A stretch of DNA of 64,000 nucleotides from Astragalus membranaceus. Taxonomy: Eukaryota > Streptophyta > Magnoliopsida > Fabales > Fabaceae. The DNA is taken from contig CM076846.1 of the NCBI GenBank assembly GCA_039519185.1, positions 69,240,666 to 69,304,665 on the forward strand, read 5' to 3'. The number at the start of each line of letters is the position of its first letter. The first letter of the stretch is position 1. This document shows positions 22,118 through 33,476 of the stretch, one piece after another. The notes under the pieces were generated by a model. It was not told the DNA's origin and made no database searches. It worked only from the letters and a program-made list of their open reading frames with translations. A program made the translations under genes and the position numbers.

Positions 22118-23636
22118 TGATAACTCTATTTTATATAGAGTTATTTATGCATCTAAACATAACTAATTGCTTGAAACCAAGTGTAATGTGTGTTAAATAT
22201 AGTAGTATAAGTAAGATAACAACATTCTATGTTTCAAAGAGGATTATGTAATGATTTAAGCATTTTGTATATATATTGGTATGTTTGACATGTTTGTTCA
22301 GTGCACCTTCAATTAGGTGCAACTGCACCAGGGAAACAACAGTGCATCTACACTAACTACACTTACAACAGGGCAACCGCACTTAGGTGCATCTTCACCA
22401 TCCTGCGCTGAAGGTAGATTAAACCCCACCTTGGAAGCACCTCAATTCATTCCAGTGCATAAACATTTCTATGACATCATGCTTAGTCACAAGTCACATG
22501 GAGGCACATGCCAACATGCAAGAGGAGGCACCCACAATGGAAAATCATTATGAAAGGCTACGCATCTTGGACACATGACCTTCCACAATTGGACCTCTCC
22601 TTTTGGACTCAATCTTCGTAATCAAAGCTCTGAAATGTAACCTTGGTTAAGCCTCCTTAGGTTAACTTGGTCCCCAAGAAAAACCTCACTTGAAGGAAAC
22701 CTCCAAGGCTATATAAAGGCTTCCACTTCTCACTTGAAGATCATCCATTTATATCATATCTCATACACAAGCGATTCACTTGTAATTTAGTAGTTTCATT
22801 TCTTGTACTTTATAGTTTTTAGTAGTAGTTAGTTGGCAAGAAGGTAAGGAAGGAACTGACGACTTCTTCCTTCACTTCTTCACCAAGTTAGTTAGGTGAA
22901 ACTGCACCAGGAAGTCAGTGCTTCTGCATTGCTGGGCAAATTTATGCAAGAGTACTTCAATCAGTGTAATCTATACCCTATTGATACCTCTTGTACTTTC
23001 CATTATATTAACATGTTTTGTTTCATCTATCTTTGCCTTGCAATCCATATTATGAGCTAAACCTCTTTGGTTGAGATGTTCAAACTTTATAATGAGCCTT
23101 TGAGTAAGTTATTGTGCATTTAAGTGTTGTATGTATTTTGGGTCTTGTGTTATACTACATCCATCTTATTTTAAGGTTGATCGCTTAGAATAAGTAGAGT
23201 TATATTTACAGACATGGTTTATAATTAGAAATCAAGACTAATAGGGATGAGTGTTTTAGTAAAAGCTTTATTGACTTGTGTAATAAAGAAAACTTTGTTA
23301 AAACCATGTTAAGTCCTAGACATAGGATAACATAGTCCTTAGGGTGATACAGTGGGTACTTCAAAGGCAGGAGTGTAGTAGCACATAGGATAACATAGTC
23401 CTTAGGGTGATACAACAAAGACAACTCAACTATCATTCTCAACTGATTTCCTTCGTATTCTTTTACTTATTTGCATTATGTATTCACTTAACATTAAAAC
23501 CCCAAAATTGTGAGTAGTGTAGTAGCACCAATTTATATTTTCTTAAACATACAAGAGTTAATCCAATCCCTGTGGGTTCGATCTTTTATACTACTTGTTT
23601 GTGACTGTGTATTCTTGCACACTTTTCCACACACTA
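22118..23636 (+). repeat. Ath-1 3' LTR
   Basis: 1519 bp, from TGATAACTCT to CACACTA, with a TATATAAA box at 22710-22717. Compared with the 5' LTR it lacks C1 and most of the palindrome segment at 3850-3950; a short local duplication of ACATAGGATAACATAGTCC (near 23323 and 23384) stands there instead. Flanked on the right by acgag, the TSD partner of atgag at 116-120. Confidence 0.9.
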
Positions 23637-24142
23637 ACGAGGCCAAAGGTAATTATGTTGAGGAATTGACTTATGTATTATGGGCCTGCAGGACCACCCC
23701 ACATAGCTCGATGGGGGAAACTCTATTCCGACACTCATATGGGAGCGTGGCTGTAATACCGGTAGAAATCGGAGAGCTGAGTTGGAGAACATTCCATCCA
23801 AAATCGCCAGAGGAAAACGACCAGGCTTTGAGGGAGAACCATGACCTTGTCGACAAGGTTCGAGGAAGAGCTTCCTTCAAAGAAGCATTGATCAAGCCGA
23901 GGATAGCAACCCGGTACAACTCGAAAGTTGTTCTGAGGGATTTCGAGGTCGGCGATTTGGTGCTTCGTAGAGCCGATGTCGGCTTGAAGAGCGCTTCGTA
24001 AGGGATGCTCGCCCCTAACTAGAAAGGGCCTTACCGGGTCGTACCTAAGACCGGTATTGGTGCCTTCGAGTTGGAGACCTTAGAAGGGAAAGCGAGCCAA
24101 AGAACTTGGAATGCTACCAAACTGAAGAAATATTACAGCTAA
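23637..24142 (+). pseudogene. Tat-1 integrase C-terminal part
   Basis: It continues from 120: AKGNYVEELTYVLWACRTTPHSS, VIPVEIGELSWRT, and the chromatin-proximal tail block FEVGDLVLRRADVG, then GPYRVV and RTWNATKLKKYYS before the stop at 24140-24142. It aligns along its length with Tat-2 56964-57464. In-frame stops lie at 23999-24001 and near 24021. It is a dead copy. Confidence 0.88.
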
Positions 24143-24203
24143 TTTTTGCGTTAACCCGAAAGGGCGCACTGTATTATAATGTTGTAAACATTCTCATCTA
24201 CTA

Positions 24204-26631
24204 TGTAACACCCCGTTTCTACCCCTTTAATTTTGTACGTCATTATCAGAGTACTTTCGTTTTCAAAAATAATAATTTAATTAGTAGAAAGGAATGTCAC
24301 ATCTTCATTGATGAAACTCATCGAATACGCCATTGACATTCGTGTAAACAAAAACGCATTCGTCTCAAAAAAATCGAACTTCAAAATTAAATCTCATCAC
24401 AGCGGAAATAATAGCTCACCAAAAAAATTCGCTCAAACACGTCTCACACATCAGTAAAATTATTAAAACAGTTAATTAAATAAGTCGTCAACTTTAACCC
24501 GCCCCCTAGGTGTTACAATATCAGAGAGCGACTCGAACGTCTCAACAGCTAAAAGGAAGGCAGCATGTCCTTCAATCAGAGTCACCTGCAGCGTTGCCAC
24601 AATAGAGCAACATTCCAAGCAGAAGGGGTGAGGATTTTCAACAAAATATAATTAAGCATACAGCAGAGTAATATGAGCAAACCATCACACAACATCGTCA
24701 CTAATATCAACTTCATCGTCGTTACACACAACACCAAACAAATTCACAATTCACGTCACCTGTCATAAAAATGAATGCGTATGAAGATGCAACCCACACC
24801 TGGGCATATGCATGATGGTACCATATTCGTCATAATAAGCCACTATGGGCACACCGTCACTGTTTTCTCGTCATAAATAAGCCACTATGGGCACACCGTC
24901 ACTAAGAGGCCGAAGCCTATTCGTCATAAGATGCACATGCTATGAGACACAATGGACACATGTGCAATCACCAAAATTTACTCACCCGGAGTACTCATCA
25001 TCACCACCATAAGACACTCATAGAGTGTATTCGTCATAGTCATCATAGTAATATCACCACTCTTCATAACAATCACATTTAAAAATAATGTAACAACATC
25101 TTTAAAATTATGGAATAACATTTAAATTATGGAATAAACATTTCACTTTACATCTTTAAAAATTATGGAATAACACTTCACTTTACATCTTAGGAAACGT
25201 CACAATTGAATTCGGGAAAAACATCTCATTTTCTAGGTGGAAGAAAACTCACATTCTTGACACTAAATAAAAACTGAAAATAGTGGCCATCATTGCGCAA
25301 AACAGTAGGAATTTTTACATCAACTCGAAACTGAAAAACAGCGGTAATTATGCGCAAAAACAGTGGCATATTGACATCAAATTGAAGCTGAAAAACAGTG
25401 GTAATTATGCGCAAAAACAGTAGCAATCTTTCATCAAATCGGAGCTGAAACAGTAGCCATTATTTTCGCAAAAACAGCAGAATTTTTACATCAAATTAAA
25501 ACTGAAACAGTGGCCATAATTTTCGCAAAAACAGTAGCGTTCTTAAGGCTGAAACAGCAGCAAGGACAGAAATTTTAATTTGCAACACAGCAGTATTTTA
25601 ACTTGTAAAAACAGCAACATTTTATTGTGAAAACAGCAAAATTAAAATACAGCAACAGCATTATTTAAATGACAGCAAACAGCATCAAAATATACAGCAA
25701 CAACATTATTTAAATGACAGCAAACAGCACAAAAATATACAGCAACAGCATTATTTAATGACAGCAAACAGCACAAAAATATACAGCAACAGCAATTATA
25801 CATTGACAGCAACAGCACCAAAAAATACAGCAACAACAATGCCTCTAAATGGCAAACAGCACCTACAACCAAATTCTGCAACAGTACCTAAATAATTAAC
25901 AAAAACAGCAATACATTTATTTGACTCACATCAACAATTCATCTCCTCACTTCATAGGGCAATTCGCATATCATCCTAATATTTCCACTCATCATTCCTC
26001 CTCACCTAATAAGTTTCTAACTCAACCACTAACACAACCCACAAACCCTCCATATACCCAATTATATTAATTTGAAAATCGCTCACCCTTACCTCGAATT
26101 TTATATGCCCGAAACCACGATATATGCGTCACGTGCAAAACTCCGCAACCCGACGAGCCACGGTCACCAAAAATTCGCAGCAGCCCCCTTCCTCCTCTTT
26201 TAAGCCAATTCGCATCCATCACCAAATTTATGGGGCAAAATCGAAACATGGAAAGGAAGGGTTTTAGACTACCACATGGAAGAGGAAAAATAAATGGAAG
26301 GGAAAGGACTCAAGGAAGCTTACCTAAGCCAAGATGAAGACAAGTTCCTCTCCTCCTCTAAGCTTGGAGTCGCGCCTCACCTCTCCCTTTCTCTCTCAGA
26401 TGCGCTGATTTCTTTCTTTGGTGGAATGAATTTAGTTTCTAGGTTTTTGAGATAATTGGAATGGGCTTGGGTCACTTAAGTGGCTTGGGCCCATTTTTCG
26501 CACCACTCTTTTTAATTCTTTTCGCCTCCTACCATAAAACAATTATATATAAATTATCCCACTTAAATAAATATTGCATCCCTCCAATAACTTAATTTAA
26601 TTAATAAATTAAATTATTTTAGGGCGTTACA
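24204..26631. mobile_element. Solo LTR F1, type TGTAACACCCC...GCGTTACA
   Basis: 2428 bp with the TSD tacta at 24199-24203 and 26632-26636. It begins TGTAACACCCC, ends AGGGCGTTACA, and has no coding domain. It lies 61 bp after the Tat-1 pol stop. F2 (57879-60392) is the same family in the corresponding spacer of Tat-2: both have the block GTCACCTGCA / ATCACCTGCA about 370 bp from the left end, then GGGTGAG, and a long AT-rich right end. The element of origin is not known. Confidence 0.85.
25440..25870. repeat. ACAGCAACAGCA-type tandem repeats in F1
   Basis: Irregular repeats of CAAAAACAGTGG-like units give way to about 50-bp units built on ACAGCAACAGCATTATTT and ATGACAGCAAACAGCAC (about 25640-25860). 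These create apparent Leu/Cys-rich open frames on the minus strand that should not be called genes. F2 lacks this array and has a GGCGCC-rich one instead. Confidence 0.8.
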
Positions 26632-27324
26632 TACTACATCTTCATTACTCTTTATTATTCTTCATTATCAATGCCGATTTTAACCCGGAGTTCCGTGGTT
26701 GTAGGGAGCCCTCCGGGAATGATCTCATGATCGCGCCGAGGTCCCTTACTAAAACCAGAACCCGGGCCACAATGCTCAGAACAATCTACGACCGAGGTAG
26801 TCGCAAACCCTTCTTGAACTAGTTATATCTGGGCCGAGTCCCGGTAAACTGTTCAGAGGGCTTCAAAGATCTTTGGGATTCAAAATCGCCAAGATCAATG
26901 GCCGAGGCTTCCGTTATCCAAAAGGGCGAGTTCCATCTGGGCCGAGTCCCGATAAACTGCCCTAATTGCGACATACATTACTTGAGCGAAATAAACGGAA
27001 GGGCACAATATTAACATACAACAAATAAAGCGAAACCGAGGTAATTAAACCAGAAAAGCCAGCAATTAAAACGAGCAAAATATTACAGGCCACCCCGGAT
27101 ACGGCCGAGTCCTCGAGTTCGATAGAGCTGTTAATTACGTATCTCCCCATGGCCTTTCGCCTCTGAAAGCGTCCTTCCTTCTCAATGCCCGGGCATCCAT
27201 CCAATGCATTCTTTTCGATCTTGTACCTTAACCTTAGTACACTGCACACCAAGCCAATCTCGAAGAAAAAAGTGAACTACACGCAACTACGAGTTAAGTA
27301 TCGGTTCCACCTGGAGCCCGAAAC
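26632..27324 (+). other. Tat-1 spacer between pol and the antisense gene
   Basis: No plausible gene. It contains a repeated TCTGGGCCGAGTCCCG(G/A)TAAACT segment (about 26828 and 26937). Tat-2 has a different three-copy 46-bp repeat in the same place. The codon-like GC content resembles the Tat parts rather than the AT-rich LTRs around it. Confidence 0.6.
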
Positions 27325-27896
27325 CTATTCATAAAAAATATTACTCTCCAAGAACAGGCTAAGCATGGGAAAGGCGGGGATAGACGATGATACACTCTTT
27401 GGTGACAGAATCATTTTTAACGATCCTAGCTTCCACCACGCGTGTTCCATATTCAATACCTCTTTGTCCAGAGGAAGTGAAGAGTGAACCACGACAACTT
27501 GAGCAAGAGCTTTATCAAAGCCTTCCCCGGCCATCCCAAGAGCCATCTCTGCTATGTCGGCAGTTTCAAGCTCGGCTTTCTGAGTCTTCTCCTCAGCATG
27601 TCTCAGCTTCTCGAGCTCAGCAACCCGACCTTGGGGGTCTGAGGTTAGATTGGTCCTCTCCTCCCTAGCCTTCTGCACCCCGGCCTCATGCTCGGAAATC
27701 CGACTCCTCAAGGTTGTAACTAACTCAGCAGCTTGCTTCTTGGCCTCTAGCTCCGTAATTTGAAGTTCAAGCTCTTTAATCCTACTGCAACCAAAGCCCC
27801 TTTCATTCTCAAGTTCCCATCTCTCCCTTCGGAGATCGGAGAGGTCCTTCTGAGCCTTTACCAGGGTCGAAGAAAGCGACTCATGAAGTCCTTAAA
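27325..27896 (-). pseudogene. Tat-1 antisense accessory gene, coiled-coil C-terminal part
   Basis: The minus frame from about 27890 reads through heptad-rich sequence (KAQKDLSDLRRERWELENE, IKELELQITELEAKK, RVAELEKLRHAEEKTQKAEL) and ends at 27325. It matches in place and character the C-terminal coiled coil of the Tat-2 antisense gene (60469-61000), though the sequence has diverged. The gene is cut at 27896 by SIRE-1; its N-terminal part reappears at 47783-48383, and the middle is lost. The function of this gene family is unknown; Grande and Retand elements are known to carry antisense ORFs here. Confidence 0.75.
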
Positions 27897-27995
27897 TGTC
27901 ACAAGGAAGGGGGGTTGGAATTGTTACCCTTTTTGATTTCACCTGAAACAATATAACTATCTTAACAAGTATGATTAGATATTAAGATAGTGAGT
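27897..27995 (-). repeat. SIRE-1 3' LTR, outer part
   Basis: The 99 bp from TGTCACAAGG to the Ath-2 insertion point. The TSD of Ath-2, tgagt, is 27991-27995 and recurs at 39527-39531. With 39532-40488 it makes an LTR of 1056 bp. Confidence 0.85.
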
Positions 27996-28197
27996 TGGTG
28001 TGCGAAAATGAGATGTGCAAGTATACACAGTCGACAACAAGCAATAAAGAAAAAAGTAGAGTATCGTTCCCACAGGGATTGGATTAATTCTTAGATTTAG
28101 ATAGATAGATAAATTAGTGTTAAGTAACCAAGTAACAAACAATATTGATGGTGTGGAGACAGAAAGTAAACAACTAAAATCAAGTGAGAATGATAGT

Positions 28198-28997
28198 TGT
28201 AACACCCTAATATTTCTAACATGTAGAAATGCTAAAGTGCACAACTTAGCATACATCAGAGATAACTTCCTGTCCTAGATATTGAACACAACTAAAAACT
28301 TCGATGAATAATCATCAAATGGTCACCTCAAATCATAACATAACATAGAGTTACTTAAAATACTTAAGTTCCATGTTCATAAACTTGACACTTCCCTAGT
28401 GTTCAACATCCAAAACATAAGTAGCGAAAACGATTTACAACTTCTAACAATGTATAAGTCATACAATCGAATTACAGAAACAACTGGGGAAAACTAGCAT
28501 AAGCAATAAAAATAAACTTCAACATCTCCTCGGATAGGTCACGCCTAGCCATGCCTCATTGCCTTTGCCTTTCCCCGCTTCTCAGTAAAAATGACAATTA
28601 TAAAGGGTGAGATAAACATTATCTCAGTGAGTCCTATCGAGACCCCTCACTAAAACTCTATCAGTTCATTATGCATTTTTAACTCGTAGCCCTACTAAGC
28701 GACTACGCGAAACCTCAATAACATAGCATATAATTATGCTTCTATTGTCCATAATCCAATAAGATAACTACGTACAATCCTCTTTTTGATTAGCATATCA
28801 CCGTGAATGATTGTCTATATTCCCGGTGAACCCAATCCACTTACCATAAACTGCGGGCAAACCTCATGGGGCCTAGGTTCATAGGGCTCATGACTTCCCC
28901 TCCCCTAGTACGCTAACCTCAACAATAGGGTCGTCACCCTAAACCTCAGGGTATATAATTTATAAATAAATACCCGCATTGGGCCGTCTCATAAACA

Positions 28998-29046
<49 letters not shown>

Positions 29047-30599
29047 TCAAAGGACATTTAGTCCGCTTTAACGATTAACATGACCTCACACGTGGTTACT
29101 AAATTGATTTCATAATTTAATGTAAATCACCTCACCTCAATGTATACCTACGTGTTTTCCACGAATTATGGCTTATTCATCAATACATAGGGTTTGAAAA
29201 CGATTAGAATGCAATTGGAACCGTTCGGAATGGCCTAAGACGTGTTTTAAAATTGGGTGACAGAAGCATACGCACGGTCCGTGCGTGAAGATGCACGACC
29301 CGTGCGTGTTTTAAAAAGATTTGCGCACCAGTTACAGAACCTGGCTCACGGTCCGTGCGCATGGGGCACCCGACCCGTGCGTCAACACCAGTTTTCAGAA
29401 AAACATGTTTTTGTGTAATTTTTCCATTCCGTTCGATCCCAATATCCGTTCCGATCGATACCCTAACACAATCAAACATTATTCCAGTCCAGAACAACAG
29501 TCATAATCATCACACAATCAATATATCAACCAATCCCAACAATCACATTATCAATCAATCGACCGTATAATTCATCGTTCGAAACGTAATTTTCGTAAAA
29601 ACGGTTTTGACTCGAAAACACACGAAATGAACATAAAACAGAACATGCAACCAGTATTTCGAAAACCAAATCCCTAAGCGAGTATAGAACTCACCGGTTG
29701 CGATGAAAATTGCAACCAACAACCAATCTATGAATATCGAACCAAAAACCGTCACTCTTAAAGTATCCCTGAACGCCAAAACTCGAAGTCAGCAGCTAAA
29801 CTCGAACTTCAGCAACTGAAATCCTTCCTAGATCACTCCAATTCGCAATGTAGGTACTGAAATTTGCTATACCACTCTCCAAACTAACATGCAAGGCTTC
29901 ACTACCCCCAAGACTCCATTTTTGGCAAGTTGAGCTTGAGTGGTTCAAAAATGGTGAAATGAGATCGAGGGTGGTGTAGAGGATGGTGTTTGGATCAGAA
30001 TGTAGAGGGGATTAAATAGAGAAGAATGGTGTTTAAAAGACCCACATGCATCAAGGTTTCTGAATTCCCCTCCTCTCCTTCTCTTTCTCTCTCTCGCGAC
30101 CCCTTCTCCCTCTCTCTCTTTTCTTTCTTCTAAAATTCAGAATGCGAGGTTTAATGGGAGTGAGTGGGTTATGTTTCAGGATATGAGCTGAAGGTTTAAG
30201 TGTCATGGAAATGACCAAAACACCCTAGGTTTACTAATTCTCTCTTTTCCCTAACTTTCTAAATTCTGAATTTGGGTGTGTTGGAGTGTGGATGTTTTTG
30301 TGTGAGTGAGGAGTAACTTAATTGCTCTCAGCTGATGGTCTATTAAAACTTTGGAAAAGACTATTTTCCCTATTTTATGTCCAATTACTCACTTAAACCC
30401 CAATTCTAATCAAACAATCAATCAATAATTCACATGTCTCATATAATTAAGTAATCAAACATATAATTAGTTTACCTAGTCCATAATAATCACCTCATAA
30501 ATAATTAATTAAGCTAAATTACTCAAATTAGCTAACTAATTATCTTATGACCTCTTGCTAATTTCAATAGAAGAAATTAGCTAAATTGGGGATGTTACA
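28198..30599 (-). mobile_element. Solo LTR C2 (same family as C1)
   Basis: 2402 bp, TSD atagt at 28193-28197 and 30600-30604. Its ends are TGTAACACCC and GATGTTACA. It is a diverged reverse complement of C1: the right end (TAATTTC...AGCTAAATTGGGG) mirrors the C1 start. It carries an (AT)n tract at about 29003-29043 and two pairs of the CGCACG-type palindromes. No coding domain is visible. Confidence 0.87.
29271..29382. repeat. Two pairs of CACG-N3-CGTG palindromes in C2
   Basis: Centres at 29278 and 29299 (21 bp apart) and at 29352 and 29374 (22 bp, with one extra base in the last left arm); the pairs are 74 bp apart. The 3-bp centres are GTC and ACC. The spacing agrees with C1, although the surrounding sequence has diverged. 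Confidence 0.88.
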
Positions 30600-31268
30600 A
30601 TAGTTGAGATGTTCTTTACCAAATAAGTCATTTTCAACAGTTTTGTGTTTATATGCGATGCAGGCGCACTGGATGCTGTTGCATTAGAATTGTGCTTTTC
30701 AGTCACTGTCTTCATAGTTTCATTACAAGCTCTTATGTCTAAGTTGCTCAATAAGTTCACTCCTGTATTTTAAGTACCCACAGTATCACCCTATGGACTA
30801 TGCTATCCTATGTCTAGGTTTTAGCATCGTTTTAACAAAGTTTCTTTAATTAAAACACTTACCCATATTAGTTCTTCAGTTCTAAGTATAAACCATGTGT
30901 GTATTTATAGCTCTACTTATTCTAAGTGATCAATCTCAAAATAAGTGTTGAAAGAAGTGTAAAACAAGAACTAAAATGCACACATCACATATGATCACAA
31001 TAACTTATTTAAAAGATCATTATAAGGTTAGAACATCCCAACTAAAAGAGTTTTGTTCATGCTAGACATTACAAGGCATATATAAACAGAATAAATCATA
31101 TTCATATATTTGATATCACAAAAGGAAAACAACAAAGTAAGAATTACACGGTTGGAGTTCCTTTGCATGAAGTTGCCAAGCAATGCAGAAGCATTCACTT
31201 CGCTGCATTCAGCCAGCACTGCGTACTTGTGTGGAAGTAAAGAAAGAAGTTGTCAATTCCTTTCTTGA

Positions 31269-33269
31269 TGATAAGTCTAATTTTAGAGTCTTTTTAATAG
31301 TTATTTTTATTAGGTTTATTTGGTATTTTAATTATATTTTTGAGCTATTTTACTACAAATGTTTACTTTTTATTTTCAGGTTTTATTTTGAAGCAAAAGA
31401 GAAAATATGAGCTAAAATGAAGAACAAAGAAAATATTTGAGGAGGAACAATTTTTGAGACAGCACAGGGCCCCAAGGGCGCCAAGGAGCAAAACTGGCGC
31501 AGCACAGGGCGCCAAGGAGCAAAACTGGCGCAGCACAGGGCCCCAAGGGTGCCAAGGAGCAAAACTGGCGCAGCACAGGGTGCCAAGGGTGCCAAGGAGC
31601 AACACAGGCGCAGGACAGGGCGCCAAGGAGCAGCACAACGCAAACTGGCGCAGCATAGGGCGCCAAGGGCGCCAAGGAGCAACACTGGCGCAGGACAGGG
31701 CGCCAAAGGCGCCAAGGAGCAGCACAACGCAAACTGGCGCAGCACAGGACGCCAAGGAGCAAAATTGGCGCAGACTGGCGCAGGACAGGGCGCCAAAAGC
31801 AGTCAATTTTGGCTGCGGCCACTTGTTTATGGCCATCTTTGCCAACTTGATTTTTCACTTCTTTTTGACCATTTTGCCCCTCCACTCAAGTGCTTTGGCC
31901 ACTTGTTGATGGCTATCTTTGCCAACTTGCTTTGGCCACTTGTTGATGGCAATCTTTGCCAAAACTTGAGTTGACTATTTTGCCCCTCCACTCAAGTGCT
32001 TTTTCCCTCATATTTTCCTATAAATAGGACCTTGATCCTCACTTGTAAGGAAGCATGAATTTTGTTAGAAAATCACTCTCAAAAACTCTCTAAGATTCAT
32101 GACTTCAATTTACTCGTCGTGTTCTTTATGATTCTTGCTATTTTACTTTCTTGCCCTTTTAATTCTTGCTATTTTACTTTCTTGCCCTTTTATTTCTTGC
32201 TCTTTACTTTCTTGCCCTTTTATTTTCTTGCTCTTTTAATTCTTGCTCTTTACTTTTCTTGCCCATTTATTTTCTTGCTCTTTTAATTATTGCTCTTTAC
32301 TTTTCTTGCCCATTTATTTTCTGGCTCTTTTAATTCTTGCTCTTTACTTTTCTTGCCCTTTTATTTTCTTGCCCTTTTACTTTCTTGCTCTTTTATTTTC
32401 CAAGTCATTTAAATTCCTTGCAATTTACTTTTTAAGCAATTTACTTTCTTGTCATTTAGAATTCCGCTATTTATAATTTTGCAATTTTCTCGATTCCTAA
32501 CATTTATTTTCTTGCCATTCTAACATCTAATTCCTAACTCATTTACACATTTCGCAACTTATCGCTTTCTTTACAATTCTTGCAATTTACAAAATCTTCC
32601 TCTTCTCCTCTTTTGTCTACAATGATCATGAGTGAGTAGACTTTCTTAGCCTTGGGGTTTTTGGCAACAATCAAATGATGGCTTCCGACTAATTAATTCC
32701 CGAGACTATTCTCCATCTTAATCGCTTTGTATTTCTAAATCTAATTTCATCACTTTTCATTATTATTTCAAAACACCACACGATGTACCGAAAGGGGAAG
32801 TGTGGTTGTTGGATCTATGAAATTAGACAATAAAATCAACACATGAAAATAGTTTTGGTTTTATTGAGACACGAAAAGGTCTTTGCTTTATGGGTTCTAA
32901 TAATAATCAACCATGAAAATAGGCTTGATAATTAGTTTAGAACACGCGTTTGTATTCTGAAAGGAAACTCTTGCTACAGCCGTCGCCTTGTCTTAAGAAA
33001 TATATCGTTCTTTAAACTGGAAAATAGTCGAAAGGATTAATAACGGAAACCTTATCATTTCGATGAAACTAATACCCCAAGTCTCTTTTTATCTTTAAAA
33101 CATCAACAAAAACAAATCCACTGGTATAAAAGTTTGCCCTACCTTGTCTAAAAAGACTTTCTTTTCAGTTAATCAACTTTGGAAAATTAAATTGGTAATC
33201 ACCTAGGCTTTCCCTGTGGATCGGTAACTCTTTTATTACGCGTTAAGATCGTGCACTTGCGGCCTATCA
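31269..33269 (+). repeat. GP-1 5' LTR
   Basis: TGATAAGTCT...GGCCTATCA. It contains the GGCGCC-rich array (31458-31800), a TATAAATA box at 32019-32026, and a CT-rich repeat at 32131-32470 built on TTCTTGCTCTTTACTTTTC-like units. The open frames on both strands in the array are by-products of the repeat. Confidence 0.92.
31458..31800. repeat. GGCGCC-rich tandem array, GP-1 5' LTR
   Basis: About ten irregular units of roughly 30 bp (GGCGCCAAGGAGCAAAACTG, then GCGCAGCACAG), some with an inserted 9-bp GGCGCCAAG copy or an AGCACAACGC variant. The array in the 3' LTR (36984-37350) has a different order and number of units. Confidence 0.9.
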
Positions 33270-33275
33270 AGTCTT

Positions 33276-33293
33276 TGGCGCCGTTGCCGGGGA
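33276..33293 (+). promoter_or_regulatory. GP-1 primer-binding site
   Basis: TGGCGCCGTTGCCGGGGA, six bases after the 5' LTR end. It is complementary to the 3' end of plant tRNA-Asp, as usual for Athila-type elements. It is intact here and absent from Ath-1. Confidence 0.92.
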
Positions 33294-33476
33294 GGCAGTG
33301 ATATTAATTAAGTTTTTCGAAACCGGTTAGACTGAAGTTTTATTTTCTTTATTTTTACTTTTTCTTCTCTTGTCCCTCGAATGTGAAGAACCAGAAGTTT
33401 TAGAGAAACTGTTCAACAAATTCCCGAAATCGAAAGGTTCTTACATAGAAGGAGGAGAGAAATTCCCGATAACCAA

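Larger units (their letters stand above)
121..23636 (+). mobile_element. Ath-1: Athila-lineage Ty3/gypsy element with nested insertions
   Basis: The element starts TGATAACTCT after a polypurine-type junction seen again at 22118. It ends at CACACCA in the 5' LTR (4183) and CACACTA in the 3' LTR (23636). The flanks are atgag at 116-120 and acgag at 23637-23641, a 5-bp TSD with one mismatch, and the Tat-1 integrase frame is restored when it is removed. The order is gag, protease, reverse transcriptase, RNase H, integrase, env-like gene, as in Athila. Nested in it are C1 (1416-3768), a copia solo LTR (4864-6464) and an Ogre solo LTR (8602-12831). The primer-binding site and leader are missing after the 5' LTR, and the 3' end is partly duplicated. 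Every gene is broken. Confidence 0.88.

Noticed and set aside
25226..25881. Leu/Cys-rich minus-strand open frames resembling membrane proteins
   Set aside because: They are translations of the ACAGCAACAGCA and CAAAAACAGTGG repeats in F1.
31363..31909. Several long overlapping open frames on both strands in the GP-1 LTR
   Set aside because: They follow the GGCGCC-rich tandem array, differ between the two LTRs and have no leader or domain. The same holds for 36890-37517.
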